A stretch of 64,000 bases of DNA from Salvator merianae (taxonomy: Eukaryota > Chordata > Lepidosauria > Squamata > Teiidae), in the NCBI GenBank assembly GCA_003586115.2, contig QVOM02000034.1, positions 143,813,823-143,877,822 of the forward strand, written 5' to 3'. Below are positions 12,420-22,649 of the stretch, piece after piece. The position numbers were made by a program, and so were the translations under genes. Each line of letters starts with the position of its first letter. The first letter of the stretch is position 1. A model generated the notes under the pieces. The model was not told the DNA's origin. It saw nothing but the letters and a program-made list of their open reading frames with translations, and made no database searches.

Positions 12420-12899
12420 GGGCCATTCTGCACTCTCCTCTCTGTGATCCACACCGGTGGGTTTAGATGAAATTTAGACCACAGAAAGATATAGTTTGGA
12501 ACAGCACCATCTGCATGATGACACTGGTCCAGGCCACACTCTGCCCCAGTCTCAAAGCTCATGAGAGCTTTAAAGTTATTATCTGAAAGGCTAGAAACAA
12601 AGGTTCCTAGTCTTAGAGCCAGTAGGGAACACATTTCAATGGTGTGCTTCGGCACACTACTGCAATACCCCCCTCCCCCCGATAGTCCTGAATATGGATA
12701 TCTGACTTCTGCAAGCCTCAGTGTTCTGGATCAGGGCCTCCCTGATCAGGACTACATTCCATCCAGCATGGATGGTGCATACCAGCAGTGGCTGGGGCTT
12801 CACAAATCTACACTAACATGTGGATTGATGAAACCCAGAAACTGACTATGAGGACTCTTATAGCAGATTAAAAGTAAGTGCAGAAAGGCACAAAGGTAA
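12420..12899. mobile_element. Probable degenerate TIR element, about 480 bp
   Basis: The left end GGGCCATTCTGCACTCT (12420) and the right end AAGTGCAGAAAGGCAC (to about 12895) are imperfect inverted repeats of the same type as 7603-7744. The flanking trinucleotides are TAA and AAA, which could be a decayed duplication. The interior has CCAGCATGG and ATACCAGC words like the repeat near 22690. No transposase frame is seen. Confidence 0.45.
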
Positions 12900-13174
12900 C
12901 AGAGACTGACAATTTATCTAAAGATCCATTATTAGATGAGCAAGCTTTGCCCTATGATTGTTCATTAGGTCCCTATTGTTTGCAAATGCCATACAGAAAG
13001 AATGGAGATGAGGAAGGCAGAATTAGTCTAGCTGTAGGATTGGTTTTGTCAGATGCTCCAGCTTCCATAGATCTCCAATCGAGCCTTATCCTTGAGGGCT
13101 GTCTACCTCAAATAGATGAAGAATTTGGACTAGATGCCAGTCCTAATCTTCTGTTTGACACTTTTCTCGAATAA
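12878..13174 (+). other. Unassigned 98-codon open frame with protein-like composition
   Basis: The frame from ATG 12878 to the stop after 13174 has a mixed, acidic composition (words such as KDPLLDEQ, NGDEEGR and PQIDEEFGLDASPNLLFDTFLE). That is unlike the Cys/Phe/Lys-rich chance frames around it. It starts inside the right end of the TIR element at 12420-12899, so the ATG is unlikely to be a true start. I see no domain, no clear splice sites and no related copy in the window. It could be a fragment of a retrocopy, an exon, or chance. Confidence 0.25.
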
Positions 13175-13469
13175 AATTAGCAACTTCTCATTAAATGAAT
13201 CATACAAGCCCTGTCTTCTAACAATCTTAGATACTCTAAGTACGGGACAAGATACTTTAAGTAAACTATTCAAGACGTGGAATATTGAAATTTATTTAAT
13301 TAAAACTTTCTTAGCTGAAACAATTATTTGCAAACCCTTACAAATGCACTACTGCTCAAAACGTAACTTTTACTTAATTTAATTGTAATAATCTTTTTAA
13401 ACAGAAAACTGAAGCTATAAAAGAAAAAAAAATAGAGGTTGGAGGAATGAAGGAGTTGTTTGACTGTTT
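13175..13469. other. No gene recognised
   Basis: AT-rich spacer between the unassigned open frame and the GAACC-rich repeat. A second frame (13134-13382, +) is open but has no recognisable motif. Confidence 0.4.
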
Positions 13470-13760
13470 CTAATTTGAACCAAATCACTCCCAGGTTCCA
13501 GGGGGTCAGTTCAAACTCAGACTGAACCAAGGTGGTTCAACTGAACTGGTTTGAACCATCTGGTTTGATCTGGGTTTGTTAGCATTTTGCCCTTTAAAAA
13601 GGCTTTTTAAATTGCATTTTTATGTGTAGAAACAAGTCAAATTGATTTGAAGTTTGAACCAAACCTGTTCAAGCTGATTCAAACTTGAACCAAACTGTAC
13701 ATGGTTTAGTTCAATTTGAAATGAGTTGAACCACTATTTTCAAGTGTGTGCACATCTCTA
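13470..13760. mobile_element. GAACC-rich short DNA element, copy 1
   Basis: Dense repetition of TTTGAACCAAAC, GGTTCAA and their complements through almost 300 bases, with the central words CATTTTGCCCTTTAAAAAGGCTTTT. The right end reads GTGCACATCTCTA (to 13760). The same layout, including TTTACCCTTTTAAAGGGCTTTT, is found at 44308-44636, and the 42864-43180 copy shows both ends. The left end here is not clear. Best read as an old non-autonomous TIR element. Confidence 0.6.
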
Positions 13761-13778
13761 GTTAGGTGTACAGACTCA

Positions 13779-13797
13779 ATATATATATATATATATA
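13779..13797. repeat. (AT)n microsatellite
   Basis: A 19-base AT run just downstream of the GAACC-rich element. Confidence 0.9.
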
Positions 13798-15227
13798 ATA
13801 CAACACTGCACACTCACACTGTTCTTACTGTAACAATACAAGTGGAAAGATGGTTCCTAGAGGAGAGAGAAGGTACCAGCATGCTACAGGTTGTCTTTGG
13901 ACTTTGGAATTTCGACAGGAAACTCTGTCACAGAGAATCAATGGAGGCATGTAAATTGAACAAGGTCACAATTCAGCAGCTGTGTTACAGAAAATTCATG
14001 TAGACAGAAACCATGAAGATGTTGGTTGTGATCACATTCATATTCCTGGGATATCCATAAACATTTTCTGATGTTTAGATTTCATAGTCTTGAAGATATG
14101 GCACTATTGGATGACCAGGCAAACACTTGTTTCTTTTTTAGTAGCCTGAGGAAAAAAAAGAATCTCTTAACCAATTCTGAATCTTTAACATCAAAAAAAA
14201 AAAAAAAGGAAACACCTCCTGGTCCAGGTGCTTTTTACACAGATTCATCAATTTCCAGAGAAACCTCTTGGGTATTGGCCACAAAAGTACCCAATATTTG
14301 GAGATTTACAGTCAATGTATCCAACTCCAGGAAAGCAAATTCTTTTGGCACAGTTAGAAATAGATGGCAAAGCTGCTGCACGACCTAAAATGATATCCAA
14401 GAGCCATTTCTTTAACAAGCAATTGACTGTAAAGTTAATTATAAAAAGTTAAGAAAGGAGCAAATATGAGCTTTGGCCCAGACTTCCTGTTACTTTTTAT
14501 CTCTCTTAAAATATAATTAATGTTGGATGTCCCAAAATCATGTGCCAAGCATAAGAAAACCCTAAAGGCACAACATATCAAGCCAGCTGTTTCTCATTAA
14601 GGCAAGATTTATTGGTCCTCTAATTACATGTTTTAAAGTTTATTATTCAAAGGTGCTTGGCATTTATCAGGAGTGAAATAGAAATGGTAATTTTTCACTG
14701 CTAGGGAACAATTGCGTGGGCTGAGAAGCTATATAGGTTAGGGGCAAACTACATATTTCACTAAAGGCACATATAATGAAGACCCCAGTGATTCTACCTC
14801 CATTTTACAGCATCTGTTCTAGGAGGTGTTTTGGAGTAAGGAATGCTTAATCTTTCTTCTGAAAGCCTGTTCTTCCCTGAAATCTTTCCCACTTGCTTTA
14901 AGTTTACAAACATTGGTTTTCAACTGCAAAGGGCTAAAAGGGGACATTCAAGGGAGTTTGTATGCTGCCTCTGGATTATATGTTGCCTCACCAATTTATG
15001 CTACTCAAGGCAGTTTGCATAGAACTAAATCATAATAAAACTTAATTAAAATATATAGGCCCAAAACATCTAAGAATAACAAATTAAACACAAAAGAGGA
15101 GAAATTCAGTGGGGCTAATAATATTTTTGGTTGTTTCCTAAAAATTCAGAGGGAGGAGGCTTGCCTTACTTCAAATGGAGGCTTGTTCCACAAGGTTTGT
15201 GCTACCAAAGAGAAGACCCGTACTGAA
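13798..15227. other. No gene recognised
   Basis: Unassigned sequence with a poly-A run near 14192-14207. Overlapping frames at 14071-14388 and 14228-14452 cross low-complexity sequence and show no recognisable domain. Confidence 0.45.
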
Positions 15228-15349
15228 CAGGCTGGCCACAGAAATTGCCAAACCAATTAACCTAGCCATAGAAAAAGGTGGAGAAAAACAAACAAACAAA
15301 CAGGTGTATCTGACGTTTGGCAGATTTTCTACAGCTTTTGACAACCCTG
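15228..15349 (+). mobile_element. Short interspersed element with hAT-like ends, copy A
   Basis: One of three copies (also 18664-18780 and 46896-47002) sharing CAGGCTGGCCACAGAAATT at the left and GCTTTTGRCAACCCTG at the right. The middle reads CCTAGCCATAGAAAAAG, an A-rich stretch expanded here to (ACAA)n, and GTATCTGAYGTTTGGCAGA. The two ends are imperfect inverted repeats of the CAGGGTTGCCA type common in hAT elements. Eight-base flanking duplications are not evident, so the class is tentative. Confidence 0.55.
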
Positions 15350-16250
15350 CTGTTCTTTTGTCCTTTACATAAACAGCCTTTACATGAATTGCATGCCCAG
15401 CTGAGTGACACTGGGAAAAGAAAGTGAGACAGATTTATCCACTCTCTAGTTCTGCCCCATGCAATCTTTATCAGATCTCAGTATGCAAATGAATGCAGAC
15501 TAATTCATACGTATCTTTCTCTCCAGTAGACAGGTGAATACTACACTGGTAGAATGTCACCTTTATGTTGACTGTATTCTTGCACCTTTGACAATGGTGT
15601 GATAGCAGTGACTCACACAGAAGAAACCCAGAAAAGGAAATCTCACCTTTGATCTCCCATCTCTGTATTTTGGACTGCTGCACCAACTGAAGCCAGATCC
15701 CACAAGTTCTGCTATGCAACTTATAACTGTTGTCTGATAACAGACATTTAGCAAGCACTATCTGTTACTGGGCACTATTTGCCATTTGAAGAAGAATGTT
15801 GGCCTTGGTGGACATTTGACTGATCTAAGACAAATCTTATAAAACCTTGTCCAGCTGTTGCACATCATTTTCCTTTTATTTCTGCATTTAGTAGAAAGGA
15901 TTAATTCATGAGCCTTAGCTAGGCAGGAATCTGCCAAATCCAAACAGGTCAGACAGAAGTTTGTTCTTCACAGTGCAAAAACATTAATCTCCATCATGAT
16001 TCCCATTCAGTACTTTTTGAATCATTGACAAAATAAGCCTCCCCTGTCACCCCCCCCAAAAAAACTCAGAAGTATAAATATCAACGAAAAGCTATTGGTA
16101 CCACTGGGTCAAATTTTGTGTTTGTGGGTTTAAAAAAATGGGAAAAGAACATGCACCAGAGGGTTGGGAACAAATATCGAAGTAGCAGATGACAACTCTG
16201 TTCATAATCTATAGCACCTGAAAAGAAGCTTTTGACTCTCATCAAATCAC
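15350..16250. other. No gene recognised
   Basis: Unassigned sequence. The minus-strand frames at 15471-15758 and 15758-15943 show no domain. Confidence 0.45.
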
Positions 16251-16413
16251 CTATATTTGCCATGTACATCACTAGTATTAAAATACTTAATTGCAGGCAG
16301 TGTCTTCTCTGGTAGGGGTTTTTCAGGGTGCTTATCTTCACTCTTCTTACATTTTCCTTTGATATTCTGGTTATCAGTAATGAAAGTTTCCGTTGTGTCA
16401 GGAGACTCATAAT
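16251..16413 (-). other. Candidate exon or retrocopy fragment (unassigned)
   Basis: On the minus strand a good acceptor context (pyrimidine-rich tract ending CTTCATTTCAG, 16414-16424) precedes a 163-base open stretch. It encodes a Lys/Asp/Glu/Thr-rich peptide (words DYESPDTTETF, KKSEDKHPEKPLPEKT). It ends at TATAG followed by GTGATT, a plausible donor; the frame meets a stop inside that donor. Another open segment with protein-like residues lies upstream at 16489-16591 in the same frame. I do not recognise the protein and see no partner exons elsewhere, so this may be chance or an old retrocopy. Confidence 0.25.
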
Positions 16414-16599
16414 CTGAAATGAAGGAGAACAAAGGTGAAAGAGGCACAGTGTTTTTGCTATGATTGATAGTAGAAATGAAGACTAACATCAAATCAGATA
16501 ATCTTCTAGGTTGTTTATCCTGGAAGCCAACTGGGGAACAAAGGCGTTCAAATGAGTCAGCATCTGGAGTCTCATCAAAACAAGACATCATTTAGCATC

Positions 16600-17219
16600 T
16601 CATCCGGGGGCATGTGTGCAAATAGGAGCTTGCTACTCAAACAGCCTTTGATATGAGAAGAGTTTTCAGTGGAGTGACTGCACTAAGGACACATTACCTT
16701 AGCCAATTAAAGCAAAAATCATTCTGGCCCTTTTCCATTGCTAGCCCACATTTATATATGTGGCTTGTTGCCAAACTACACTGTGATGTCTCCAGGCATC
16801 AGCTGGCTCAGGAGCAGTACTTTGGACACCCTTGCTTAAAGTGTTCAAGGAAGTAAATCAAGCAAATGATCCATTGGAGACTATTTAAAATATTAATTTC
16901 CTTCAGTAAGTTAGAGACTGAATATTCCAGGTGGAGTCATGTTTCAAAGTAATTAACTGTTGGCTAGCTTCAGTGAGAAGGCATGTGTGAGCGCTTTGAT
17001 CAAATATTGGAAATCAGTCATTACCTGTAGTGGTGCTCTTGCACAGGTAAGAGTGTACCCTCTCACTGACCCGCCCATACTATGGAAGTGTTAAAAAAAA
17101 TGAAACTTTATGAAGCTGAGGCATAAAAACTGGAAGCTAATCTGTGATTCTAAATGTGGAGCCCATATGATTTAGATTGGTAAAACAAGAGCATCTAAAC
17201 CTATTACATATGCCAAATT
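16600..17219. other. No gene recognised
   Basis: Unassigned sequence; nothing beyond chance open frames. Confidence 0.5.
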
Positions 17220-18445
17220 ATGGTTATGACTCTGTCCACATAGACCACATTCTGACACGGCATTTAATCAGTTTACAGGCCGTCTTCAGTTCCCACTGGC
17301 CCGACATGATCTTGCCATTCCACAGTTTTTCTGGACTAAATTGGCGAAATCCGGACTACTTTGTATTCAAATTTAATGAGTTCCCAAGCCGTTCCAGATC
17401 GCTAGCACGCTTTACTTTGCGATGTGGGAACCTGGAAGGAGACTATTTGGGAGGGACTGTACTTTTTGGGGGGGCATGCAGAGGGAGGGATCCCCATTTT
17501 GTGCTGTCCAATGACAGACTTTGTGGGTGGGCAGGAAACACAGTAGTTTCCTCTGCCTCCATTATCCCCCCTTCCGTCGCTGCCAGGGGAAAAGAAACCA
17601 TCCTCCTTTTTACTTCACTTTACCTCCTTTTTACTTCCCCCATTCGACCCTGCCAGGAAGAAATTAAAGGCTTCCTCCACTTCCATCTGCTCTTTAAACC
17701 AAAAAATAAACTGCACCTGTTTGGGGTTGCAGTCCTCTTGCCCCAACAAAGAACCCACTCAATATGAGTTTTGCCATTGGCAGCACACAGCGGGGACACA
17801 TGTCGCTGCAGATGTCTTACGGGGAGTTGAGGCAGATGTCCATTTGCTGGCAATGAACTGCACTATCAAGATAATAGAGCTCCCCCAGTTCCCTCCCCAC
17901 GTTTCCCCTTCGTCACAGACCTCTCCCTGCTTTTGTGCTACTTTAAATTGTGCAATTGCGCAAAAGTGCACTTGCAAGGGAGAAGAAATCACTATCAGCC
18001 CTTTTAAAAGCTTAATTGTGTGGTACACATAGTTTTAAAGTTCTGCTTGTGTAGATAGAGGCTGTAGTGGGGAGAAGGAGCAAATGGCGAATGACTAGTA
18101 ATGCTGCCAAGTGAATCCATATTCTGAGGCAGCAGCAGGGACAAATGGAGAGCGGAGCTTGACTATCCCGCCCCTGTGACGTCAAGATTTGAACATTGGG
18201 ACTGCAGCCAATCACTAACTGCACAGGGAGGAGAATTTGACAAGGGGTGGAGGCAGAAAAGGTACTGTTTCTCCATGCCAAGCACGGGAAATATCAGTGT
18301 GGGAACGAGCAAGTACAAATTGAGTCCATGTTAAACTGTAACTGTGGGAATGATCAGAAGACGAATTCAGTCCTTGTACTCTTCTGATACAGATTAAATT
18401 TATGATGCAGACCAGTTGACAGGGAGCCCTGTCAAAATGCCTCAT
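17220..18445. other. GC- and CpG-richer block of unknown origin
   Basis: About 1.2 kb with clearly more G+C and CpG than its flanks (for example GCCGTTCCAGATCGCTAGCACG near 17389). It contains a 196-codon plus-strand frame (17177-17767), the longest chance-like frame outside LINE sequence, rich in Leu/Phe/Ser and with no motif I know. The CpG richness resembles the TIR elements at 468, 47190 and 58220, but I could not find matching inverted ends. It could be an old DNA element or a CpG-island-like remnant. Confidence 0.3.
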
Positions 18446-18663
18446 TCACCACATCATAAGACCCCCTTGGGGCTTCATTTTGGGGCATCAAGGCACCTGA
18501 CAACATGATGAGCAAAATGTTTTGCTGAAGGCAGGAAATCACTCCTTTTACATTAAAGGCTCCTACTATGATGACAATGCCTAGCAATAGGGATGCCTCT
18601 CCCCACTGAAAGTGGATACATGGATTCTGAAGATGCATCTGCAGATGCCTTTCAGGTAAGTGG

Positions 18664-18780
18664 CAGGCTGGCCACAGAAATTTGCAAATCAAGTAACCTT
18701 GCCATAGAAAAAGCTGAAAAGCAAAACAAAACAAGTGTATCTGATGTTTGGAAGATTTTATACAGCTTTTGGCAACCCTG
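18664..18780 (+). mobile_element. Short interspersed element with hAT-like ends, copy B
   Basis: Same family as 15228-15349 and 46896-47002: starts CAGGCTGGCCACAGAAATT and ends TTTTGGCAACCCTG, here with an (AAAAC)n-type expansion in the middle. It sits 15 bases from the 3' end of the CR1 element. Confidence 0.55.
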
Positions 18781-18875
18781 TCTCTATCAAATGAAATCAT
18801 AGAAACATAGAAACATAGAGTTGGAAGGGACCTCCTGGATCATCAGGTCCAACCCCCTGCTCAATGCAGGATTCC

Positions 18876-19130
18876 CTAAACCATCCCCGATAAATGGCCG
18901 TCCAGTCTCCGCTTGAAGACCTCCATCGAAGGGGAACTCACCACCACCTGCAGCAACCTATTCCACTGGTTGATCATCCTTACTGTCATAATTTTTTTTC
19001 TAACATCTAATCTGAATCTTTTCCCCTGCAGTTTCATCCCGTTGCTTCTAGTCCTTCCTTGTGCAAGTGAGAACAGGTCTGATCCTTCTGCACTGTGACA
19101 GCCCTTTAGGTATTTGTAGACAGCTATCAT
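18876..19130 (-). pseudogene. CR1 ORF2, C-terminal end (frame 3)
   Basis: Frame continuing the CR1 ORF2 product after a frameshift near 19130-19145. It encodes the typical C-terminal tail (words [35 protein letters not shown]). In an intact element this follows directly on the segment encoded by 19048-19590; the overlap of the two frames marks the indel. It lies after the RT domain. Confidence 0.85.
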
Positions 19131-19590
19131 GTCCCCTCTGTCTTCTTTTTTGTAGGCTAAACATTCCTAGTTCCTTTAACCATTCCTCATAGGACATGGT
19201 TTGTAGACCATTCACCATCTTGGTAGCTCTCCTTTGAACCTGCTCCAGTTTGTCAGTGTCTTTTTTAAACTGGGGTGCCCAGAACTGGACACAGTACTCC
19301 TGATGAGGTCTGACCAAGGCAGAGTAGAGAGGGATAATAACTTCACGAGATCTGGACTCTATGCTTCTCTTAATACACCCCAGGATTTTTTTTTTTGCAG
19401 CTGCTTCGCACTGTTGACTCATGTTCAATCTATGATCTACTAGGACACCCAGGTCCTTTTCACATGTGCTGCTGCTCAGCCGGATTCCTCCCATTCTATA
19501 TGTGGTTTTTTTTATTTTTCTTGCCCAGATGTAGTACCTTGCATTTTTCCTTGTTAAATACCATTCTATTAGTTGCAGCCCATTGTTCAA
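19048..19590 (-). pseudogene. CR1 ORF2, post-RT (thumb/connection) segment (frame 2)
   Basis: Carries the conserved CR1 words [47 protein letters not shown] and [13 protein letters not shown], which follow the RT catalytic core in ORF2. It overlaps the preceding frame across a T-rich run (19505-19521). There a one- or two-base indel changes LGKKNKK into the WARKIKK reading. The last residues (after about SLQKRR) are out of frame; the correct continuation lies in 18876-19130. Confidence 0.88.
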
Positions 19591-20161
19591 GTTTTTCTAA
19601 ATCTTTTTGAATCCTCTCTCTCTCTTCTCTAGTGTTAGCAACCCCCCCTAGCTTTGTGTCATCAGCAAATTTGATCAGTTTCCCCTCAACTCCCTCATCC
19701 AGATCATTTATAAAAATGTTAAACATAACTGGGCCCAGCACAGAGCCTTGCGGTACACCGCTTGAGACTTTCTTCCAATTGGATGTGCAGCCATTTATAA
19801 CCACTCTTTGAGTACGATCATTAAGCCAGTTATGAACCCACCTAATAGTTACCTTGTCAATCCCATATTTGATCATTTTTTCAATGAGGATGGTATGAGA
19901 TACTTTGTCAAATGCTTTGCTGAAGTCAAGATATACTATGTCTACGGCATTTCCCTGATCAACCCATTCAGTGATTTTGTCATAGAATGAAATTAGATTA
20001 GTCTGACTGAAGAGCCTCGATAAGCTATCAGTCACATCTTTGATTCGTGCACCTGGGAGACAGCACACCACTTTTGAGTTTCTATCAGGTCTGCAGACAG
20101 CTGCCTCCGTTCCTATCAAAAGGGAATCTCCCACAACCACCACTCTCCTGTTCTTCTTCAC
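19496..20161 (-). pseudogene. CR1 fused frame: ORF1 esterase start joined to ORF2 reverse transcriptase
   Basis: A single open frame of 221 codons joins two normally separate CR1 proteins. Residues 1-53 are the start of the ORF1 esterase domain (GDSL nucleophile motif at 11-14, then CCLPGARIKDVTD). From residue 54 the sequence is the ORF2 reverse transcriptase: motif A LDFSKAFD (78-85), motif B SGVPQGSVLGP (134-144) and the catalytic FADD (165-168). The join lies at 20004/20005 and is in frame. The missing part would hold the rest of the esterase, the endonuclease and the N-terminal RT. The first Met is internal to ORF1, not a natural start. Non-functional as a LINE enzyme without endonuclease. 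Confidence 0.85.
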
Positions 20162-20660
20162 AGTACCACTTCTATCTCTCCGTTCAAGAGGTTCCTGGCT
20201 GCATAGCGGAGTGCTCTTTGTGGATAGTGTAATATTTTGAGGAATGTCTTCGTTGTTCTCCTGACTGAGGGGCTGGAACCGGTTCTTAAGTTGTAAAGGT
20301 GCTGAATATCGGCTGATCTTCCTGCTTCTTTTGACTGAAGAGCCTCGATAAGCTATCAGTCACATCTTTGATTCGTGCACCTGGGAGACAGCACACCTCT
20401 TTTGAGTTTCTATCAGGTCTGCAGACAGCTGCCTCCGTTCCTATCAAAAGGGAATCTCCCACAACCACCACTCTCCTGTTCTTCTTCACAGTACCACTTC
20501 TATCTCTCCGTTCAAGAGGTTCCTGGCTGCATAGCGGAGTGCTCTTTGTGGATAGTGTAATATTTTGAGGAATGTCTTCGTTGTTCTCCTGACTGAGGGG
20601 CTGGAACCGGTTCTTAAGTTGTAAAGGTGCTGAATATCGGCTGATCTTCCTGCTTCTTTG
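20005..20660 (-). repeat. 328-bp direct tandem duplication inside CR1
   Basis: 20005-20332 and 20333-20660 are almost identical (I see one clear difference, an A/T near 20070 versus 20398). The unit covers the middle of ORF1 through the GDSL region. Its length is not a multiple of three, so reading from ORF1 into the second copy shifts frame and stops. The low-coordinate edge of the unit coincides with the ORF1/RT deletion junction. Confidence 0.95.
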
Positions 20661-20990
20661 GGTCACATGCTTCCATCCATCAGCTTCTGCAGGTACAGCA
20701 AGATTTTCTTCTATTGCATCATTCCAAAGAGTTTCCTCAGCTCTGTTGAGGAAGTTCTCATTTTCCCTAATCAGCTTCAGTGTGGCCAGTTTCTCCTCAA
20801 GACGTTTCACTCTTTCTTCCAGGAGAGACACAAGCTTGCATTTGTGGCAGGTGAAGTTTAGTTCCTCTTCCAGAAGGGATGTAAACATGAAGCATACATT
20901 GCAGCTAACAATATAGCTCTTCTCCTGTTCCATATTGTGTGGAGTCGTTTGATGTTTTTCTTTCTGGTTCACTGATAGTTGAGCAGCCAA
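20286..20990 (-). pseudogene. CR1 ORF1 (nucleic-acid-binding / esterase protein), truncated
   Basis: 234-codon frame reading as CR1 ORF1. Residues 30-51 hold two CxxC pairs (C30/C33, C48/C51), a PHD-like zinc-binding pattern. Residues 53-80 form a Leu/Glu/Lys heptad coiled coil (LLEERVKRLEEKL). Then comes a charged linker, and VVVVGDSLL (174-182), the nucleophile block of the SGNH/GDSL-type esterase domain known from CR1 ORF1. The frame breaks at residue 220 where the tandem duplication begins; the last 14 residues are out of frame. The rest of the esterase, including its Asp/His residues, is absent. Start chosen at the first Met, upstream of the zinc motif. Confidence 0.85.
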
Positions 20991-21105
20991 CCTCCAGCAA
21001 TCTTTCAGGTTGCAGTGACCTTCAGCTTCCTTGCAGTATGCACTAGGAGTATGCTATTTATGATACGCTGCTATGTGTTTACATAGCGCGCGCTGTCAGG
21101 TGTGC

Positions 21106-21539
21106 GGGCCGTTCCTCTGAGTCACCAAAAACAGGAAACTCCGCTCTCCTCAGACCATGTGCTCATGCCGTGTGCTCACGCCATGTGCTTCTTTTTTGTG
21201 TTCTTTTTTGATAGAAGAGAAGTTGATTCCATGTGCTTCTCTTTGTCCTCTTTCAAAAAAAGCATCCTCCTTCTACTTCAACCAAGCAGGAACTGGCTAG
21301 CTCCTCCCACTTGAGGTTATATTTAAGCCCTGCTGGGCAGGCTAGCTCCTCCTCCTGAGGATGTGGCTAATTCCTATTGGGCCGCTCCTCTGAGTCACCA
21401 AAAACAGGAAACTCCGCTCTCAGACTATGTGCTCACACCGTGTGCTTCTTTTTTGATAGAAGAGAAGTTGATACCATGTGCTTCTCTTTGTCCTCTTTCA
21501 AAAAAAGCACCCTCCTTCTACTTCAACCAAGCAGGAACT
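21106..21539 (-). promoter_or_regulatory. Duplicated CR1 5' leader (probable promoter monomers)
   Basis: Two direct copies (21106-21298 and 21379-21539, spacing 273) share GGGCCG.TCCTCTGAGTCACC, ACAGGAAACTCCGCTCTC, TTTTTTGATAGAAGAGAAG and CTACTTCAACCAAGCAGGAA. They lie just upstream of ORF1 in the element's orientation. Internal promoters are known in LINE 5' leaders, and some LINEs carry tandem promoter monomers; that this is one is my inference. The intermonomer segment also repeats GCTAGCTCCTCC. Confidence 0.55.
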
Positions 21540-21560
21540 CAGAAATCAGTTTCCCTCAAG

Positions 21561-22649
21561 AAACATTAATCTTTTGGACAAGAAAAGAAGTGCAAAAACC
21601 TTATAATTCACTCTTCTGACAGACTGGAGGATCGGACTTAGCTCTATTACCGGTACTAGAAAAGAACTATTGAATAGTATCTCAGTAGAAGTGCATTACC
21701 AGATGAGGCATGACTGTGTCACAAGGAAGGCATTTTAAGTGAACAGTAAGTTAAACAATGTTGTCCTGCATCACATTCTTATAAGTATTGGAACAAGCTC
21801 CATATGTATATTATTAGTGCACTCATGTGACCCGGACCACCAAGCAATATTCTTTCTAAAGATCTTCATGCCATGAGCAAAAATTGAGCTCTGTGAGGAG
21901 GAGTACTGATGGCAGCATAGCTTGAGTAGAATCATCACCCCCTTTTCTGATGATCCCCAAGAGTATCAGCTGCAAGGCAGTGAATCCTGTTGTGCTGCAG
22001 AATTGGCAATGCTTGAGGAAACCATCACCTCAGTGACGAAGGGAAGGTGTTGCCTCTGCCACTGACTTGGGGGCTTATTTGACTGACCATGAACTGCAGT
22101 CCCACCATTACTTGCAAATTGTAGGAGTAAAGAGACTTCATTTTGAACAGCTGCCTACATTGCAACCTTGAGGCTTACTCTAGTTACCAAAAACTAGAGT
22201 TAATCCAGCTCAATTTGGTAGGACTTACTTCTGGAGATGAATACCCAGATATTGTTATTTATCAGATTTCTTTATTAAATCCAAGTCAAGCTCTTGTAGT
22301 TGAAATGGGCTTGTTGCTGGTTAGATGTTAGTTTGGCAGGCCATAGGACTTCTGTTCTCCATATTTCCAAGATCTCAAAAAGGGTTTTGTGGAGCATGCA
22401 CAAAAGGATCCTAGCTGATCCAGCATGGCATATCCTTCTCAGGCGGTTTCTGTATTTATGGTTGTTATCCCAGGAGAGGATGGGCCACCTTGTCCTGGGT
22501 TTAGCAACCCATCCTAAGTTGGGATGGGTCACTTCTGGCACAGCACAAGGGCATCTGTATTGGGAAGATCTGTCCCACATCAGCCCCATGCCAGATCCAA
22601 ACTTTATGCTAACTTTAGAACAGGAATGGGATGGGGTCTCTGAAGGCTA
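21561..22649. other. No gene recognised
   Basis: Unassigned sequence upstream of the CR1 5' end. A plus-strand frame at 22300-22650 and its minus-strand shadow show no domain. Confidence 0.4.

Larger units (their letters stand above)
18796..21560 (-). mobile_element. CR1 LINE, internally deleted and rearranged
   Basis: Minus-strand CR1 retrotransposon. The 3' end at 18796-18840 has the family hallmark: on the element's strand, CCCTTCCAACTCTATGTTTC followed by short CTATG repeats and no poly-A tail. Upstream come most of the reverse transcriptase, an ORF1 with GDSL start, and a duplicated GC-richer leader (21106-21539). Compared with a full CR1, the rest of the esterase, the whole endonuclease and the first part of the RT are missing. 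Only a few homopolymer frameshifts interrupt the remaining frames, so this copy is younger than the other LINEs in the window. The 5' limit is approximate. Confidence 0.93.

Noticed and set aside
17177..17767. 196-codon frame as a possible gene
   Set aside because: No motif, Leu/Phe/Ser-rich, lies in a GC-richer block where stop codons are rarer by chance; no splice or promoter support.
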